Assembly (NCBI RefSeq): GCF_000025345.1
Contig: NC_013757.1
Location: forward strand, 1,922,001 to 1,986,000
Origin: Geodermatophilus obscurus DSM 43160
Lineage (GTDB): Bacteria; Actinomycetota; Actinomycetes; Mycobacteriales; Geodermatophilaceae
Length of the DNA: 64,000 bases
Direction of reading: 5' to 3'
The stretch's first letter is position 1, and each line of letters starts with the position of its first letter. The notes beneath the pieces were generated by a model. The model was not told the origin of the DNA, ran no database searches, and saw only the letters and a program-made list of their open reading frames with translations. Made by a program: the position numbers and the translations under genes. Below are positions 41,677-50,517 of the stretch, piece by piece.

Positions 41677-43037
41677 GCCGGCTGGTCGTCGTCGGCGCCG
41701 GGATCACCGGACTGGCCGCGGCGTTCGAGTGGCACCGGCGCCGCCCGGACGACGAGGTCGTCGTCCTGGAGGCGGGCGACCGCATCGGCGGCAAGCTCGA
41801 CCGCGTCCAGCTGGCCGGGCACTGGTACGACACCGGCCCCGAGGCCGTGCTCGCGCGGGTGCCCGAGGCGGTGCAGCTGGTCGAGCGGCTCGGTCTGGCC
41901 GACCGGCTGGTCGCGCCGGCCACCACGCAGGCGTCGGTGGTGCTGCCCGACGGCCGCTTCCCGCTGCCGGCCGGCACGGTGCTCGGCGTCCCGGCGTCGA
42001 CCGAGGGGCTCGACGGCGTGCTGACCCCGGGAGGTGTGGCGCGGGTGGCCGCGGAGGCCGACCTCCCCCCGCTGGCGCTGGAGGGGGACGTGGCCGTGGG
42101 CGCGCTGCTGCGCGCGCGGCTGGGCGACGAGGTCGTCGACCGGCTGGTCGAGCCGCTGCTCGGCGGCGTCTACGCCGGGCGGGCCGACGAGCTGTCGCTG
42201 ACCGCGACGATGCCGCAGCTGGCCGCGCACCTGCCCGCCGCCGGGTCGGTGCTCGGTGCGGCGGCCGCCGCCCGCGACGCCGGGGCGCGCAGCCGCTTCG
42301 ACGCCGGCGCGCCGGTGTTCGTGACCGTCGCCGACGGCATCGGCTCGCTGCCCGCCGCGCTGGTGGCCGCCTCGGGGGCCGACGTCCGGCTGCGCACCCC
42401 GGCACACGGCCTGACTCGGACGGCGACCGGCTTCGAGCTCTCGGTCGGCCGGGCGAACGAGCCCGAGCGGCTGACCGCGGACGCCGTCCTGGTGACCGCC
42501 CCGGCGCCGAAGGCCGCCCGGCTGCTGGCCGGGGTCGCGCCCGGGGCGGTCGAGCCGCTGCTGGGCATCCCGTACGCGTCCGTGGCCGTGGTCGCGATGG
42601 CCTTCCCGGCGCAGGACGTCGACCCCGGGTCCGGGCTGCTGGTGCCGCCGGTGACCGGTCGGCTGGTCAAGGGCGTGACCGTCTCCTCGCGGAAGTGGCC
42701 GCACCTGGACGGGGAGCACCTGATGGTGCGCTCGTCGGTGGGCCGGTTCCGCGACGAGCGGGAGCTCCAGCGCGACGACGACGACCTCGCCGCGGCCGTG
42801 GTCGCCGACGTCGCCGACCTGCTGCAGCTGCCCCGGCCCGAGCCGGTCGCCACCCGCGTCGTCCGGTGGGGTGGCGGGCTGCCGCAGTACCTGGTCGGCC
42901 ACCAGGGGCGGGTCGACGCGGTTCGTGCCGCCGTCAGCGCGGTGCCGGGGCTGGCGATCGCGGGCGCGGCGTTCCGCGGCGTCGGCGTCCCCGCGTGCAT
43001 CCGCGACGCCCACCACGCGGTCGACGCGCTGCTCTGA
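41673..43037 (+). CDS. cgoX: coproporphyrinogen III oxidase (CgoX, formerly HemY/HemG)
   Basis: 454 residues from ATG 41673, overlapping hemE. An FAD-binding Rossmann motif opens the protein: [14 protein letters not shown] (4-17), with E of [11 protein letters not shown] for the ribose. A helical substrate-binding domain and a C-terminal G-G-G-L-P-Q-Y and [11 protein letters not shown] complete the fold. In Gram-positive bacteria this enzyme oxidises coproporphyrinogen III to coproporphyrin III with oxygen, ahead of iron insertion and ChdC. Neighbouring hemE and chdC place it in that route. Confidence 0.94.
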   Translation: MSRLVVVGAGITGLAAAFEWHRRRPDDEVVVLEAGDRIGGKLDRVQLAGHWYDTGPEAVLARVPEAVQLVERLGLADRLVAPATTQASVVLPDGRFPLPAGTVLGVPASTEGLDGVLTPGGVARVAAEADLPPLALEGDVAVGALLRARLGDEVVDRLVEPLLGGVYAGRADELSLTATMPQLAAHLPAAGSVLGAAAAARDAGARSRFDAGAPVFVTVADGIGSLPAALVAASGADVRLRTPAHGLTRTATGFELSVGRANEPERLTADAVLVTAPAPKAARLLAGVAPGAVEPLLGIPYASVAVVAMAFPAQDVDPGSGLLVPPVTGRLVKGVTVSSRKWPHLDGEHLMVRSSVGRFRDERELQRDDDDLAAAVVADVADLLQLPRPEPVATRVVRWGGGLPQYLVGHQGRVDAVRAAVSAVPGLAIAGAAFRGVGVPACIRDAHHAVDALL

Positions 43038-43099
43038 GCCGTGGCCGGCGCCACGGTGGGCCCGGGCATGGGAGCGGGTACGGGGGCGTTGCGTCCCCA

Positions 43100-43249
43100 G
43101 TGAGCACCGTGCACCACCCCGCCCGACCCGTCCTGCGACCCGCCCGCTGCCTGCGCCACCACGTCTGGATGGCCGCGTGCAGCGACTGCCGCGACGCGCA
43201 CACCGTGTCCGTCCGGGAGCGGCGGGAGACCAGCTCGGCCTCCCGTTGA
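43100..43249 (+). CDS. small protein, 49 residues
   Basis: GTG 43100 to TGA 43249. The sequence has C-L-R-H-H-V-W-M-A-A-C-S-D-C-R-D-A-H: three Cys and three His in 18 residues, a plausible metal site. It lies between cgoX and chdC in a stretch otherwise lacking genes. The ribosome site is weak. No family known to me. It could be a chance frame, but the clustered Cys/His and its place in a haem locus make it worth recording. Confidence 0.4.
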   Translation: MSTVHHPARPVLRPARCLRHHVWMAACSDCRDAHTVSVRERRETSSASR

Positions 43250-43375
43250 AGAAGGACCTCCCTGCCCCCCACCACTCGCGAGCTCGGCAGCTAGGCCCGT
43301 CCAGAGGCTCGACGCGAGCTTGCGAGCGGTGAGGAGGACGGGGTCCTTCCACCTGCAGGGAGGCCACCGCCGCCG
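43245..43375. repeat. intergenic hairpin repeat, copy C (core 43295-43350)
   Basis: GCCCGTCCAGAGGCTCGACG ... GGTGAGGAGGACGGGGTCC matches copies A and B over about 55 bases. The left part, AAGAAGGACCTCCCTGCCCC and CCACTCGCGAGCTCG, matches the copy at 31955-32022. Confidence 0.8.
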
Positions 43376-43432
43376 CTCGTCCCCACCGGGGCGGGCGGCG
43401 GTGCAGCATCGGCCGCGGTGGATGATGGGGAC

Positions 43433-44149
43433 ATGAGCGAGCAGACCGACCAGCGCAGCATCGGCAAGCGGGCGAACGAGTTGAACGCCGCCATCCGCTA
43501 CACCATGTGGTCGGTGTTCCGGCTGGCCCGCCCGTTGGGCGAGGAGCAGCGCACCGCCGTCGCCGACGAGGTGCAGGGGCTGCTCGACGAGCTCGCCGGC
43601 AAGGACGTCGTCGTCCGCGGGACGTACGACGTCGCCGGGTTCCGCGCCGACGCCGACCTGATGGTCTGGTGGCACGCCGAGACGCCCGAGGCGCTGCAGG
43701 AGGCCTACACCCGGCTGCGCCGCACCGCGCTGGGTCGGCATCTGGAGCCCGTGTGGTCGCAGCTGGCGCTGCACCGGCCGGCGGAGTTTAACCGCAGCCA
43801 CATCCCGGCGTTCCTGGCCGACGAGGAGCCGCGCCGCTACGTGTGCGTGTACCCGTTCGTGCGGTCCTACGAGTGGTACCTGCTGCCCGACGAGGAGCGA
43901 CGGGACATGCTCAAGGAGCACGGCATGCAGGCCCGGCCGTACCCCGACGTGCGCGCGAACACCGTCGCGGCCTTCGCACTCGGCGACTACGAGTGGATGC
44001 TCGCCTTCGAGGCCGACGAGCTGCACCGCATCGTCGACCTGATGCGCGACCTGCGGGCCAGCCGCGCCCGGCGGCACGTCCGCGAGGAGGTGCCGTTCTA
44101 CACCGGCGTCCGCAAGCCGGTCGCGGAGCTCGTCGCCGACCTGCCGTAG
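43433..44149 (+). CDS. chdC: coproheme decarboxylase (ChdC, formerly HemQ)
   Basis: 238 residues from ATG 43433. The chlorite-dismutase-like fold shows the family pattern [15 protein letters not shown], then [19 protein letters not shown] and [13 protein letters not shown]. The last segment contains the Tyr that starts decarboxylation in this family. The enzyme converts iron-coproporphyrin to haem b, the last step of the coproporphyrin-dependent pathway. With hemE and cgoX nearby, only the ferrochelatase (cpfC) of this route is missing from the window. Confidence 0.95.
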   Translation: MSEQTDQRSIGKRANELNAAIRYTMWSVFRLARPLGEEQRTAVADEVQGLLDELAGKDVVVRGTYDVAGFRADADLMVWWHAETPEALQEAYTRLRRTALGRHLEPVWSQLALHRPAEFNRSHIPAFLADEEPRRYVCVYPFVRSYEWYLLPDEERRDMLKEHGMQARPYPDVRANTVAAFALGDYEWMLAFEADELHRIVDLMRDLRASRARRHVREEVPFYTGVRKPVAELVADLP

Positions 44150-44234
44150 CCCACTCCTGTGCTCCTGAGCCCCTCGCGGGCCCCCGGGAGCGTGAGTTCG
44201 GAGCCGGTAGGGAGGGGCGTCCTCGGCGCTCGTG

Positions 44235-44747
44235 TCAGCCGGCGCGGAAGTCGCTCGGCATAGTCGCCCAACGCGCGGCTCCCGTGCGGTACCGAGGAGC
44301 TTCCCAGTACCTGCGCATGAGGGCTGTACCGGTCCGCCTCTCCTGGGCCTCCCAGTCCGGCAGGCGCCGTCCCTCGTACGTGCGCAGGACCTCGCCTCCG
44401 ACCGTGGACGTGTAGAGCTGCCCCTCCGCATCGGTGTATTCAGCGCCGAGTCCGGTCCCGCTCACGTGGCCGAGCCACTCCAGGGCCAGGACCTGGTCTT
44501 TCGCCAGGGGGCGAGCGCGTACGGGGTTGAACCACTCTCCGTCCTGGCGTTGGGCCACGATCACGTCGAGGGCAGGACCGTTCCCGATGTTCTGGAGAGT
44601 CCAGCAGCCGGCACCCGGGTCGTCCACGAACACGAGGACGGGCTTTCGGGCCCGCACTGCGGCCTGATGGCCCACCCACAGGTTCACACCGAACGTCGTG
44701 GCCGAGAGCACGAGGGCCACAACGGAGATGACGACGCTGATCAACAT
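44235..44747 (-). CDS. membrane-anchored protein of unknown function
   Basis: 170 residues from ATG 44747, preceded by GGGGTGAG. The frame stays open to 45008, but the added part is Arg/Cys-rich with no ribosome site. One transmembrane helix lies at residues 2-24 (I-S-V-V-I-S-V-V-A-L-V-L-S), and the remainder is soluble with W-T-L-Q-N-I-G-N-G-P-A-L-D-V near residue 48, a stretch seen in many uncharacterised beta-rich proteins with similar anchors. Base composition is a little lower in GC than the neighbours, hinting at transfer. Confidence 0.65.
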   Translation of the reverse strand: MLISVVISVVALVLSATTFGVNLWVGHQAAVRARKPVLVFVDDPGAGCWTLQNIGNGPALDVIVAQRQDGEWFNPVRARPLAKDQVLALEWLGHVSGTGLGAEYTDAEGQLYTSTVGGEVLRTYEGRRLPDWEAQERRTGTALMRRYWEAPRYRTGAARWATMPSDFRAG

Positions 44748-45019
44748 GGGCTCACCCCGGCACCGTGTCGTCGTAGGACGGGACACGAGCAGCCTCGCGC
44801 TGCTCCAGATCGAGCACCACGCCCTCGGCGTAGCGCGCCGACGCTGGTCTGCGGCGCTTGTCGCTGACCTGCCGTGACATCGCCAGTGGCGGTCCTCGTG
44901 GTTTCTGGCTCGCGAGACCACGACAACCCGCCACCCAGCACTCCGTCCGAGCGTCGAGATGCGCCTGAGGACGTTCACCCGCGACGGGCTGACCGCCCTC
45001 AGGCGCATCTGGGCGGGGC

Positions 45020-45442
45020 TCAGCCCGCGGCCGGCTCCAGGCGAATGCTCACGCTGTTGATGCAGTAGCGGTCGCCGGTCGGGGTCTGCGGGGCGTCTTC
45101 GAAGACGTGGCCGAGGTGGCTGTGGCAGGTGCCGCAGAGGACTTCGGTGCGCACCATCCCGTGGCTGCGGTCCTCGCGGAGCACCACGTTGTCAGCGGAC
45201 GACGGCTCGTAGAACGACGGCCAGCCGCAGTGCGAGTCGAACTTCGTCTCCGACCGGAACAGCTCGGCCCCGCAGGCGCGGCAGCTGTAGACACCTCGCG
45301 TCTTGGTGTCGACGTACTCGCCGGTCCAGGGCCGCTCCGTGCCGGCCTGGCGGAGGACGGCGTACTCCTCCGGCGACAGCTGCGCCCGCCACTCCTCGTC
45401 GCTCCTGGTGACCTTCGGCTGGTTCTGCGCGGACGTCGTCAT
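45020..45442 (-). CDS. msrB: peptide-methionine (R)-S-oxide reductase
   Basis: 140 residues from ATG 45442. Zinc ligands are Cys54, Cys57, Cys103 and Cys106 (C-R-A-C-G and C-G-T-C-H), and the catalytic Cys127 sits in D-R-Y-C-I-N-S-V-S. The segments S-H-C-G-W-P-S-F and [11 protein letters not shown] are diagnostic. It repairs oxidised methionine (the R form) using thioredoxin. Length is typical. A single-gene unit near the haem cluster; no partner msrA is in the window. Confidence 0.97.
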   Translation of the reverse strand: MTTSAQNQPKVTRSDEEWRAQLSPEEYAVLRQAGTERPWTGEYVDTKTRGVYSCRACGAELFRSETKFDSHCGWPSFYEPSSADNVVLREDRSHGMVRTEVLCGTCHSHLGHVFEDAPQTPTGDRYCINSVSIRLEPAAG

Positions 45443-45638
45443 GCGCTCAACGGTACGAGCAGCGCGCGGTCGCCCGGCCAGGTCCGGCCGTCCCGTGGTC
45501 AGCGCCCGAGCACGGCCGTCCGCGCCGCACGGCCACCTGCGCCCGGTCGGGAGCCTGCAGCTCCATCGGGGCCGACCGCCGGTCGCCACCCCTGACCCGG
45601 GTCGCCGGGCGCTGGCGCGTGCGGCGGAGACTGGACCG

Positions 45639-46091
45639 GTGCGCGAGCTCCTCGACGACGTGTGGTTCACCCGCGATCTGCCTGTGCTGCGGGCGATCGC
45701 CCGTCTGGTCGACGGCCCGGAGTACGGCGGCAACCCCTACCTCGGCCAGGTGGTACCGGCGAGCGGACTGCCCAAGCCGGAGGTGACCGCGGCGGCGCGG
45801 GCGCTGGTGTCAGCGGGCTACGTGGAGGCCCTGACCAACTACGCCGGGGAGATCGTGCGGTTCACCGGCATCTCCGCGGAGGCCCGGCGGCTGACCGGGC
45901 TCTGGCCGACGCCGCAGGGGGAGTGGGACCGGCTGGTGGAGCAGCTCACCGCACGGGCGGAGAACGCGCCGACCGACGTCGAGCGAGCCCGGTGGCGGGC
46001 CCTCGCGGACGCCGCCGTGGCGGTGGGGCCGGACGACGGCGCGCTGCTGATGTCGGCGCTCATCGGGGGGTACGTGCCGCGGGCGCGGTGA
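45639..46091 (+). CDS. conserved hypothetical protein with winged-helix-like fold
   Basis: 150 residues from GTG 45639. The N-terminal half reads like a winged helix: [14 protein letters not shown], then [19 protein letters not shown] (recognition-helix position) and a short beta wing I-V-R-F-T-G-I. The second half is helical and Arg/Ala-rich. It may bind DNA, but no sensor domain is seen and the similarity is structural guesswork. The gene ends at a perfect terminator hairpin shared with the convergent cold-shock gene. Confidence 0.65.
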   Translation: MRELLDDVWFTRDLPVLRAIARLVDGPEYGGNPYLGQVVPASGLPKPEVTAAARALVSAGYVEALTNYAGEIVRFTGISAEARRLTGLWPTPQGEWDRLVEQLTARAENAPTDVERARWRALADAAVAVGPDDGALLMSALIGGYVPRAR

Positions 46092-46105
46092 CGCCCCGGC
46101 AACGA

Positions 46106-46141
46106 CAGCGCCCCCGCCCGGAGAACCGGGCGGGGGCGCTG
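46106..46141. terminator. 16-bp perfect hairpin between convergent genes
   Basis: CAGCGCCCCCGCCCGG pairs exactly with CCGGGCGGGGGCGCTG around AGAA. It can terminate both the hypothetical gene ending at 46091 and the cold-shock gene ending at 46156. Confidence 0.9.
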
Positions 46142-46155
46142 TGCTGATCGTCGGA

Positions 46156-46359
46156 TCAGAGCGGGTTGACGTTCGCCGCCTGCGGGCCCTTCTGGCCCTG
46201 CTCGATGTCGAACGAGATCCGCTGGCCTTCGTCGAGCGAGCGGTACCCGCTGGTCTGGATGGCCGAGTAGTGGACGAACACATCCGGTCCGCCACCGTCA
46301 GGGGTGGCGAAGCCGAACCCCTTCTCCGCGTTGAACCACTTGACAGTTCCTTCGGGCAT
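46156..46359 (-). CDS. cspA: cold-shock protein (CspA family)
   Basis: 67 residues from ATG 46359, behind AGGAGCG. A single cold-shock domain with both RNA-binding motifs: K-G-F-G-F-A-T-P (RNP1, about residue 14) and V-F-V-H-Y-S-A-I (RNP2, about 27). Such proteins melt secondary structure in mRNA and act as RNA chaperones in the cytoplasm. Length and sequence match actinobacterial CspA. The stretch 46360-46579 upstream holds its leader and promoter but no clear promoter element was identified. Confidence 0.97.
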   Translation of the reverse strand: MPEGTVKWFNAEKGFGFATPDGGGPDVFVHYSAIQTSGYRSLDEGQRISFDIEQGQKGPQAANVNPL

Positions 46360-46579
46360 TGCTCGCTCCTAGCTGAGGTGGTGCATCGGGGTCCTGCCAT
46401 AGCGCAGGGCCTTCCCGACGGGGACGACCATAGCGGCCGGAGGGCGTCCGGGGGAACGGTGGGCGGGTGCGTCAGATCTTGCGGTGATCCTGCGGCTTCC
46501 TCGGTGGGGCCCTGCGGTGCGGACCGGATGGTCGTCCCCGGCCGGGACGGACCCGGCCCCGAACGGAACGGACTCCGCC

Positions 46580-46873
46580 ATGACCGCCGCCACGAGCTCC
46601 ACCGAACCGATCGTCCTGCTCGACGTCGACGACCTCGCCGAGGCCGACCTCGACGCGGACCTGGCCGAGCGGCTGGAGCTGGACGGCTGGGTGTACCTGC
46701 GTTCGGACGCCGCCGGCGCCCTGGCTGACGAGGTCCGGCGGGTCGTCTCGGGCACGGGCCCTCGGCCCACCCCGGCGGACGCCGCCTCGCTGGCGTCGGC
46801 CATCCGCTGCGGCGGTGCCGCTGCGGCCTCGGTGCACGACCTCGGGATCAAGGCCGCGATGCTGGCGGGCTGA
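46580..46873 (+). CDS. small hypothetical acidic protein
   Basis: 97 residues from ATG 46580, with GGAACGGAC upstream. Acidic N-terminal half (V-L-L-D-V-D-D-L-A-E-A-D-L-D-A-D-L-A-E-R), one aromatic cluster L-D-G-W-V-Y-L-R, and an Ala-rich C-terminus. No domain recognised, no membrane segment. Codon use is normal for the genome, so it is probably a real gene. Confidence 0.5.
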   Translation: MTAATSSTEPIVLLDVDDLAEADLDADLAERLELDGWVYLRSDAAGALADEVRRVVSGTGPRPTPADAASLASAIRCGGAAAASVHDLGIKAAMLAG

Positions 46874-46941
46874 CGTCGCGCTGTGTGCACACGGCGCTGT
46901 CCCACCCCTCGGGGGTTTGCGATGCGTGCACGGACTGCGCA

Positions 46942-47337
46942 TCAGAGCAGCCGGCCGGGGCCCTCCGGGAACGGGCGTCCCCGCGAGGGGACGGCGTAGT
47001 CGCCACCGGGTGCCGGGTCGAACGACCGGCCGGCCGGCAGCGCCAGCGGCTCCGGCCGCCAGGAGGACACCGTGATCGTCCCGGGCTCGTCCCACGACTC
47101 CGCGGTGAGCCGCGCGCGCTCCTCGCGCCACGCCAGCATCGAGCGGTGCCAGCGGCGGCCGCCGACGTCCGCGCCGACCAGGACGGCGATGCCGACGGCC
47201 ACGGTCAGGCACGCGTTGGCCACCGCGGTGGCGATGTCCAGCGCGGTCAGCTGCGGCCAGCCGATCGCCTCGATCTGGGCGCCGACGATCTCGACGACGA
47301 CGTAGAGCACGCCGTAGACCAGGAACGAGACCCGCAC
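46942..47337 (-). CDS. small membrane protein
   Basis: 131 residues from GTG 47337, preceded by GGAGGAGGT. Two transmembrane helices are visible: residues about 4-24 (F-L-V-Y-G-V-L-Y-V-V-V-E-I-V) and 34-56 (I-A-T-A-V-A-N-A-C-L-T-V-A-V-G-I). A basic linker (G-G-R-R-W-H-R-S-M-L-A-W-R-E-E-R) and a Pro/Gly-rich soluble tail follow, probably cytoplasmic. No known family. Stands alone between short hypothetical genes. Confidence 0.6.
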   Translation of the reverse strand: MRVSFLVYGVLYVVVEIVGAQIEAIGWPQLTALDIATAVANACLTVAVGIAVLVGADVGGRRWHRSMLAWREERARLTAESWDEPGTITVSSWRPEPLALPAGRSFDPAPGGDYAVPSRGRPFPEGPGRLL

Positions 47338-47436
47338 CGTGCACCTCCTCCGTCGTGGACCGGACACGTCCTCAACGGCAGGTCACGGGCGGCGGCGTCG
47401 TCCGCGCGGGGGACCGTCACCCGTCCGGGTGACCGG

Positions 47437-47709
47437 TCAGGGCTGCAGCACCTCGTTCCACGGGCGCACCGCCCAGCCGGCGACCACACCGTTCACCAGG
47501 AACGGGTCGCCGGCGATGAACTCCTCGGCTGCTTCGCGGGTGGTGAAGACGCCCATGGCCTCGCCGTTCATCGGCTCGTCGAAGGTGCCGACCATCAGCA
47601 GGTCCCCGCGCCGCGCGAACTCCTCCACCCGGGCCGAGTGAGCGGGGTAGTTCTCCTGGGCGAGCGGCAGGAAGTCCTCGACCGCGCGGTAGGTCATCAC
47701 GTACTTCAT
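47437..47709 (-). CDS. YciI-like protein
   Basis: 90 residues from ATG 47709 (CCAGGATG upstream). Ferredoxin-like alpha/beta fold typical of the YciI family: K-Y-V-M-T-Y-R, then H-S-A-R-V-E-E-F-A-R-R-G-D-L-L-M-V-G-T-F, and the closing D-P-F-L-V-N-G-V-V-A-G-W-A-V-R-P-W. The His and Asp correspond to the putative active-site pair of the family, whose reaction is known only for a few dehalogenating members. Probably a small oxidative or catabolic enzyme; function uncertain. Confidence 0.85.
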   Translation of the reverse strand: MKYVMTYRAVEDFLPLAQENYPAHSARVEEFARRGDLLMVGTFDEPMNGEAMGVFTTREAAEEFIAGDPFLVNGVVAGWAVRPWNEVLQP

Positions 47710-48321
47710 GGCCGGGCATCCTGGCCCGGCGGGGCGCCCGGCCGGGGCGTCCAGAGCGCGGCGACCGTGCGCGACGAGGCGGGGGAGCCGCACGCGGACG
47801 GGTGACGCCGGCCCGCCGTTCCCGTCCGGGCCGCCGGCCGGCGACCCGCGTCCCGGCGCGGGCCAGGGGGACCTGCGACGTCGAGCGACAGCCGTCGCAC
47901 CGACGGGCGGTCGGCTTCGTCCGGCGCGATGAGGACCCCTCGGCCCGTCCGTGCACGACGGCTGGGCGTGCCGGTGCGGCCCTGACCAGCGCCGCCGGCA
48001 CCGACCCGGGCGTGCCCACCCCTGGGTCGGGTCCGCTCCCGTCTGGGACGTCGCCCGGGCTCACCGGCCGGTTCCCGCAGCGGCGCGGGACGGCCAGCTG
48101 TCGGACAACCACCCGTTCGGGTGTGAGAACAGGCGTCTCGCAGGGCATGACGTGGACGTCGTCCGCTCACACCGGGCGGCTCGCTCGGGCACCACCCCGA
48201 CGTCACCACCACGACGTCGGCGTCCGACCGTCGGACCCCGCGCGGCCCCACCGGGCCGCACCCGCTGCACCTGGGCCGCAACCGCGGGCCCGGGACCGAC
48301 CGTCCCCACCGAGGAGACATT
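47710..48321. other. 612-base divergent intergenic region
   Basis: No supported gene. Frames open on both strands here have Arg/Pro/Gly-rich products without ribosome sites or motifs, as expected from GC-rich noncoding DNA. It must hold the promoters of the YciI and GlsB genes; I could not identify -10/-35 pairs with confidence. Confidence 0.5.
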
Positions 48322-48594
48322 GTGATCTGGAACATCATCGTCCTGCTGGTCATCGGCCTGGTGGCCGGGCTCATCGCCCGTGCCGTCATCCCCGGCAAGC
48401 AGGACCTCAGCATCCTCGCCACCATCGTGCTGGGGGTCATCGGCTCGTTCGTCGGCAACCTCCTCGGCGGACTGATCAGTGGCCGGGGCTTCGAGCTGGG
48501 CACGGCCGGGTGGATCGGCTCCATCATCGGGGCCATCGTCGTTCTCGGCGTCTACGTCGCCGTCACCGGTCGCCGGGGTGCCCGACACCACTGA
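48322..48594 (+). CDS. GlsB/YeaQ/YmgE family stress-response membrane protein
   Basis: 90 residues from GTG 48322, behind GAGGAGACATT. Three hydrophobic helices (about 3-22, 28-47, 57-80) with the typical glycine-rich pattern V-G-N-L-L-G-G-L and G-W-I-G-S-I-I-G-A-I-V-V-L. These small transglycosylase-associated membrane proteins accumulate under general stress. The only motile feature is the R-A-V-I-P-G-K-Q turn between helices one and two, which is conserved. Single-gene unit. Confidence 0.93.
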   Translation: MIWNIIVLLVIGLVAGLIARAVIPGKQDLSILATIVLGVIGSFVGNLLGGLISGRGFELGTAGWIGSIIGAIVVLGVYVAVTGRRGARHH

Positions 48595-48857
48595 CCCGCT
48601 GACGCACCTGGTCGCCGGGCCGGCGGTCCCGCTCCGATCCGGTCCCCGGCCTGCTGGAGGACCGGGTGCACCGGGGAACCCGCCGGTTCGTCGCGGGCTC
48701 GGCTCCCACCTGCTCGCCGAACGGGTCCTCGAGCCGCCCGACGATGGAGCAGGCGTCCACGAGCGGGGAGTAGGCGGCCCCGGGTCACGACCTGCGGGGG
48801 CCGACTGAGCGGCTCGCGAGGTGCCCGCTCGCCATGGAGGCGGGCGGGCGCCTCGCG

Positions 48858-49301
48858 TCAACGCGCGTCCGGCAGGACGTCCCCGGAGCCGGTCCGCTGC
48901 TGGAGTCGCGCCCGCTCGCCGATGCGGGCCTGCACGGCCTCCTCGCTCAGGACCACCTGGACGGTCGTGCCCCGGCCGAGCACGCGCCCGCCGGCGTCGA
49001 CGGCGAGGCACTCGCAGGTCAGCCGGTTGCCGCGCACCTCGGCGCACCGGGCCGTCACCCGGACGGGGTCGCCGACCCAGCTCGGGGCGAGGTGCTCCAC
49101 CGACAGGGCGCTGCCGATGCCGGCCTCACCCGGCTCGAGGTGACTGAGCAGCAGCTTTCGGCCGGCCTCCTCGAAGTGCTTGGCCATCGAATAGGTCGCG
49201 TACACCGGGTGGACGGGGCCGAGCTCGTCGAAGCGGACTGTCATCTCCGGCGTCACCACCACGTCGAGGACGGCCGACGCGCCGACGGGGACGGGAGTCA
49301 C
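48858..49301 (-). CDS. hot-dog-fold acyl-CoA thioesterase
   Basis: 147 residues from GTG 49301, overlapping the stop of a truncated hydratase frame. One hot-dog domain with V-H-P-V-Y-A-T-Y-S-M-A-K-H-F-E-E-A-G-R near residues 30-48 and S-V-E-H-L-A-P-S-W-V-G-D, resembling the fluoroacetyl-CoA thioesterase (FlK) branch, in which a Thr/Ser, Glu and His form the active site. It hydrolyses acyl-CoA thioesters. In phenylacetate catabolism a thioesterase (PaaI or PaaY) rescues CoA from dead-end products; position after paaE fits that role, but the family differs from PaaI. Confidence 0.8.
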   Translation of the reverse strand: MTPVPVGASAVLDVVVTPEMTVRFDELGPVHPVYATYSMAKHFEEAGRKLLLSHLEPGEAGIGSALSVEHLAPSWVGDPVRVTARCAEVRGNRLTCECLAVDAGGRVLGRGTTVQVVLSEEAVQARIGERARLQQRTGSGDVLPDAR

Positions 49302-49405
49302 GCGGGCACCCGGCGGGCAGGTCGCGTGTTGCGGTCGGCAGGGGAGCCCAGCGTCAGCGTGGCGACGCCGCGCCGGACCTCCACCTGCAGGCCCCGGCCG
49401 CCCAT
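49298..49405 (-). pseudogene. N-terminal stub of an enoyl-CoA hydratase (paaF/paaG-like)
   Basis: ATG 49405 starts a 35-residue frame reading L-Q-V-E-V-R-R-G-V-A-T-L-T-L-G-S-P-A-D-R-N, the typical beginning of crotonase-family hydratases (V-x-V-x-x-x-x-G-V-A-x-x-T-L-x-x-P-x-x-x-N). After Arg-Asn it should continue with A-L-x but runs T-R-P-A-R-R-V-P-A and stops. The position, five bases after paaE, is where paaF or paaG often stands. It is a deletion relic of that gene, with its start and first coding bases kept. It may still couple translation of the thioesterase. Confidence 0.65.
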
Positions 49406-49410
49406 CGCGG

Positions 49411-50517
49411 TCAGGCGTCGAAGTCGACGGTCACGGCCTCGGACACGGGCACCGTCTGGCAGGTCAGCACGTAGCCGGCCTCGACCTCCCTGGGCTCCAG
49501 GGCGTAGTTGCGCCGCATCTCCACCTCGCCGTCGATCACCCGCGCGCGGCAGGTGCCGCACACCCCGCCCTTGCAGGCGAACGGCAGGTCCGAGCGCACC
49601 CGCTGGGCGGAGTCCAGCACGGTCTCGTCCCGGGGGAGGGCCAGCGTGGTCGAGCGGCCGTCGAGGACCACGGTGACCTGGCTGCTGGGACCCGCGACGG
49701 TCTGGTCGTCCCCGCGGACCGGCTGCGGCGGGACGTCGTCGACATAGAACAGCTCCTGGTGCACCTTCTCGGCCGGCACACCGAGCTCGGCGAGCAGGTC
49801 CCGGGCGTCGCCGACCATGCCGTGCGGACCGCACAGCCACCAGTGGTCGACGCGCTCGACCTCGACCAGGTTCTCGACCAGGGCACGCAGGCGCGCGCCG
49901 TCGAGCCGGCCGCTGGTCAGCTCCGCGTCGCGCGGCTCGCGGGACAGCACGTGCACGAGCTGCAGGCGGGTGCCGTAGCGGTCTTTCAGGTCGGCGAGCT
50001 CGTCGGCGAACATCACCGTGTTGGTGCGGCGGTTGCCGTAGAAGACGGTCACGGTCGACTCCCCGTCCCGCAGCACGCTGGCGGCCAACGACAGCGCCGG
50101 GGTGATGCCCGAGCCCGCGACGACGAAGACGTGGTCGGCGGGGACGGACAGGTCGGCGGTGAAGGTCCCCGACGGCGGCAGCACCTCGATCGCGTCACCG
50201 GGCTGCACCTGGTGCACGAGGTAGGAGGAGAAGAAGCCCCCCGGGACCTCGCGGACGCCGACCCGTGGCGCGGCCCCCACCGGCGCGCAGATGGAGTACG
50301 AGCGGCGCTCGTCCCGGTCCCCGTCGACCCGGCGCAACGTGAGCGCCTGGCCGGGCTGGAAGCGGTAGTCCTCGGCCAGCTCCTCGGGGACGTCGAAGGT
50401 GACCGCGACCGCGTCGTCGGTCAACCGCTCGACCCTGGCCACCGTGAGCGGGTGGAACTGCGGCCGCCGCCGGCGGCGGGCGCGGGTGGGCTCGGCGGCG
50501 GGGGCGGTCGCCGTCAT
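49411..50517 (-). CDS. paaE: ring-1,2-phenylacetyl-CoA epoxidase subunit PaaE (reductase)
   Basis: 368 residues from ATG 50517, overlapping paaD (TGATG). The N-terminal ferredoxin-reductase module has R-S-Y-S-I-C-A-P-V (flavin binding) and G-S-G-I-T-P-A-L-S-L-A (NADPH side). The C-terminal module is a plant-type 2Fe-2S ferredoxin with C-K-G-G-V-C-G-T-C and a fourth Cys in V-L-T-C-Q-T. It passes electrons from NADPH to the di-iron epoxidase PaaA. Last intact gene of paaABCDE. Confidence 0.95.
   Translation of the reverse strand: MTATAPAAEPTRARRRRRPQFHPLTVARVERLTDDAVAVTFDVPEELAEDYRFQPGQALTLRRVDGDRDERRSYSICAPVGAAPRVGVREVPGGFFSSYLVHQVQPGDAIEVLPPSGTFTADLSVPADHVFVVAGSGITPALSLAASVLRDGESTVTVFYGNRRTNTVMFADELADLKDRYGTRLQLVHVLSREPRDAELTSGRLDGARLRALVENLVEVERVDHWWLCGPHGMVGDARDLLAELGVPAEKVHQELFYVDDVPPQPVRGDDQTVAGPSSQVTVVLDGRSTTLALPRDETVLDSAQRVRSDLPFACKGGVCGTCRARVIDGEVEMRRNYALEPREVEAGYVLTCQTVPVSEAVTVDFDA

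Noticed and set aside
44748..45008. N-terminal extension of the membrane protein ending at 44235
   Set aside because: Arg/Cys/Ser-rich, no ribosome site; the ATG at 44747 leads straight into a transmembrane helix.
47802..48602. Forward frame covering the gap before the GlsB-type gene
   Set aside because: Arg/Pro/Thr-rich composition without motif, and it overlaps the GlsB gene in another frame.
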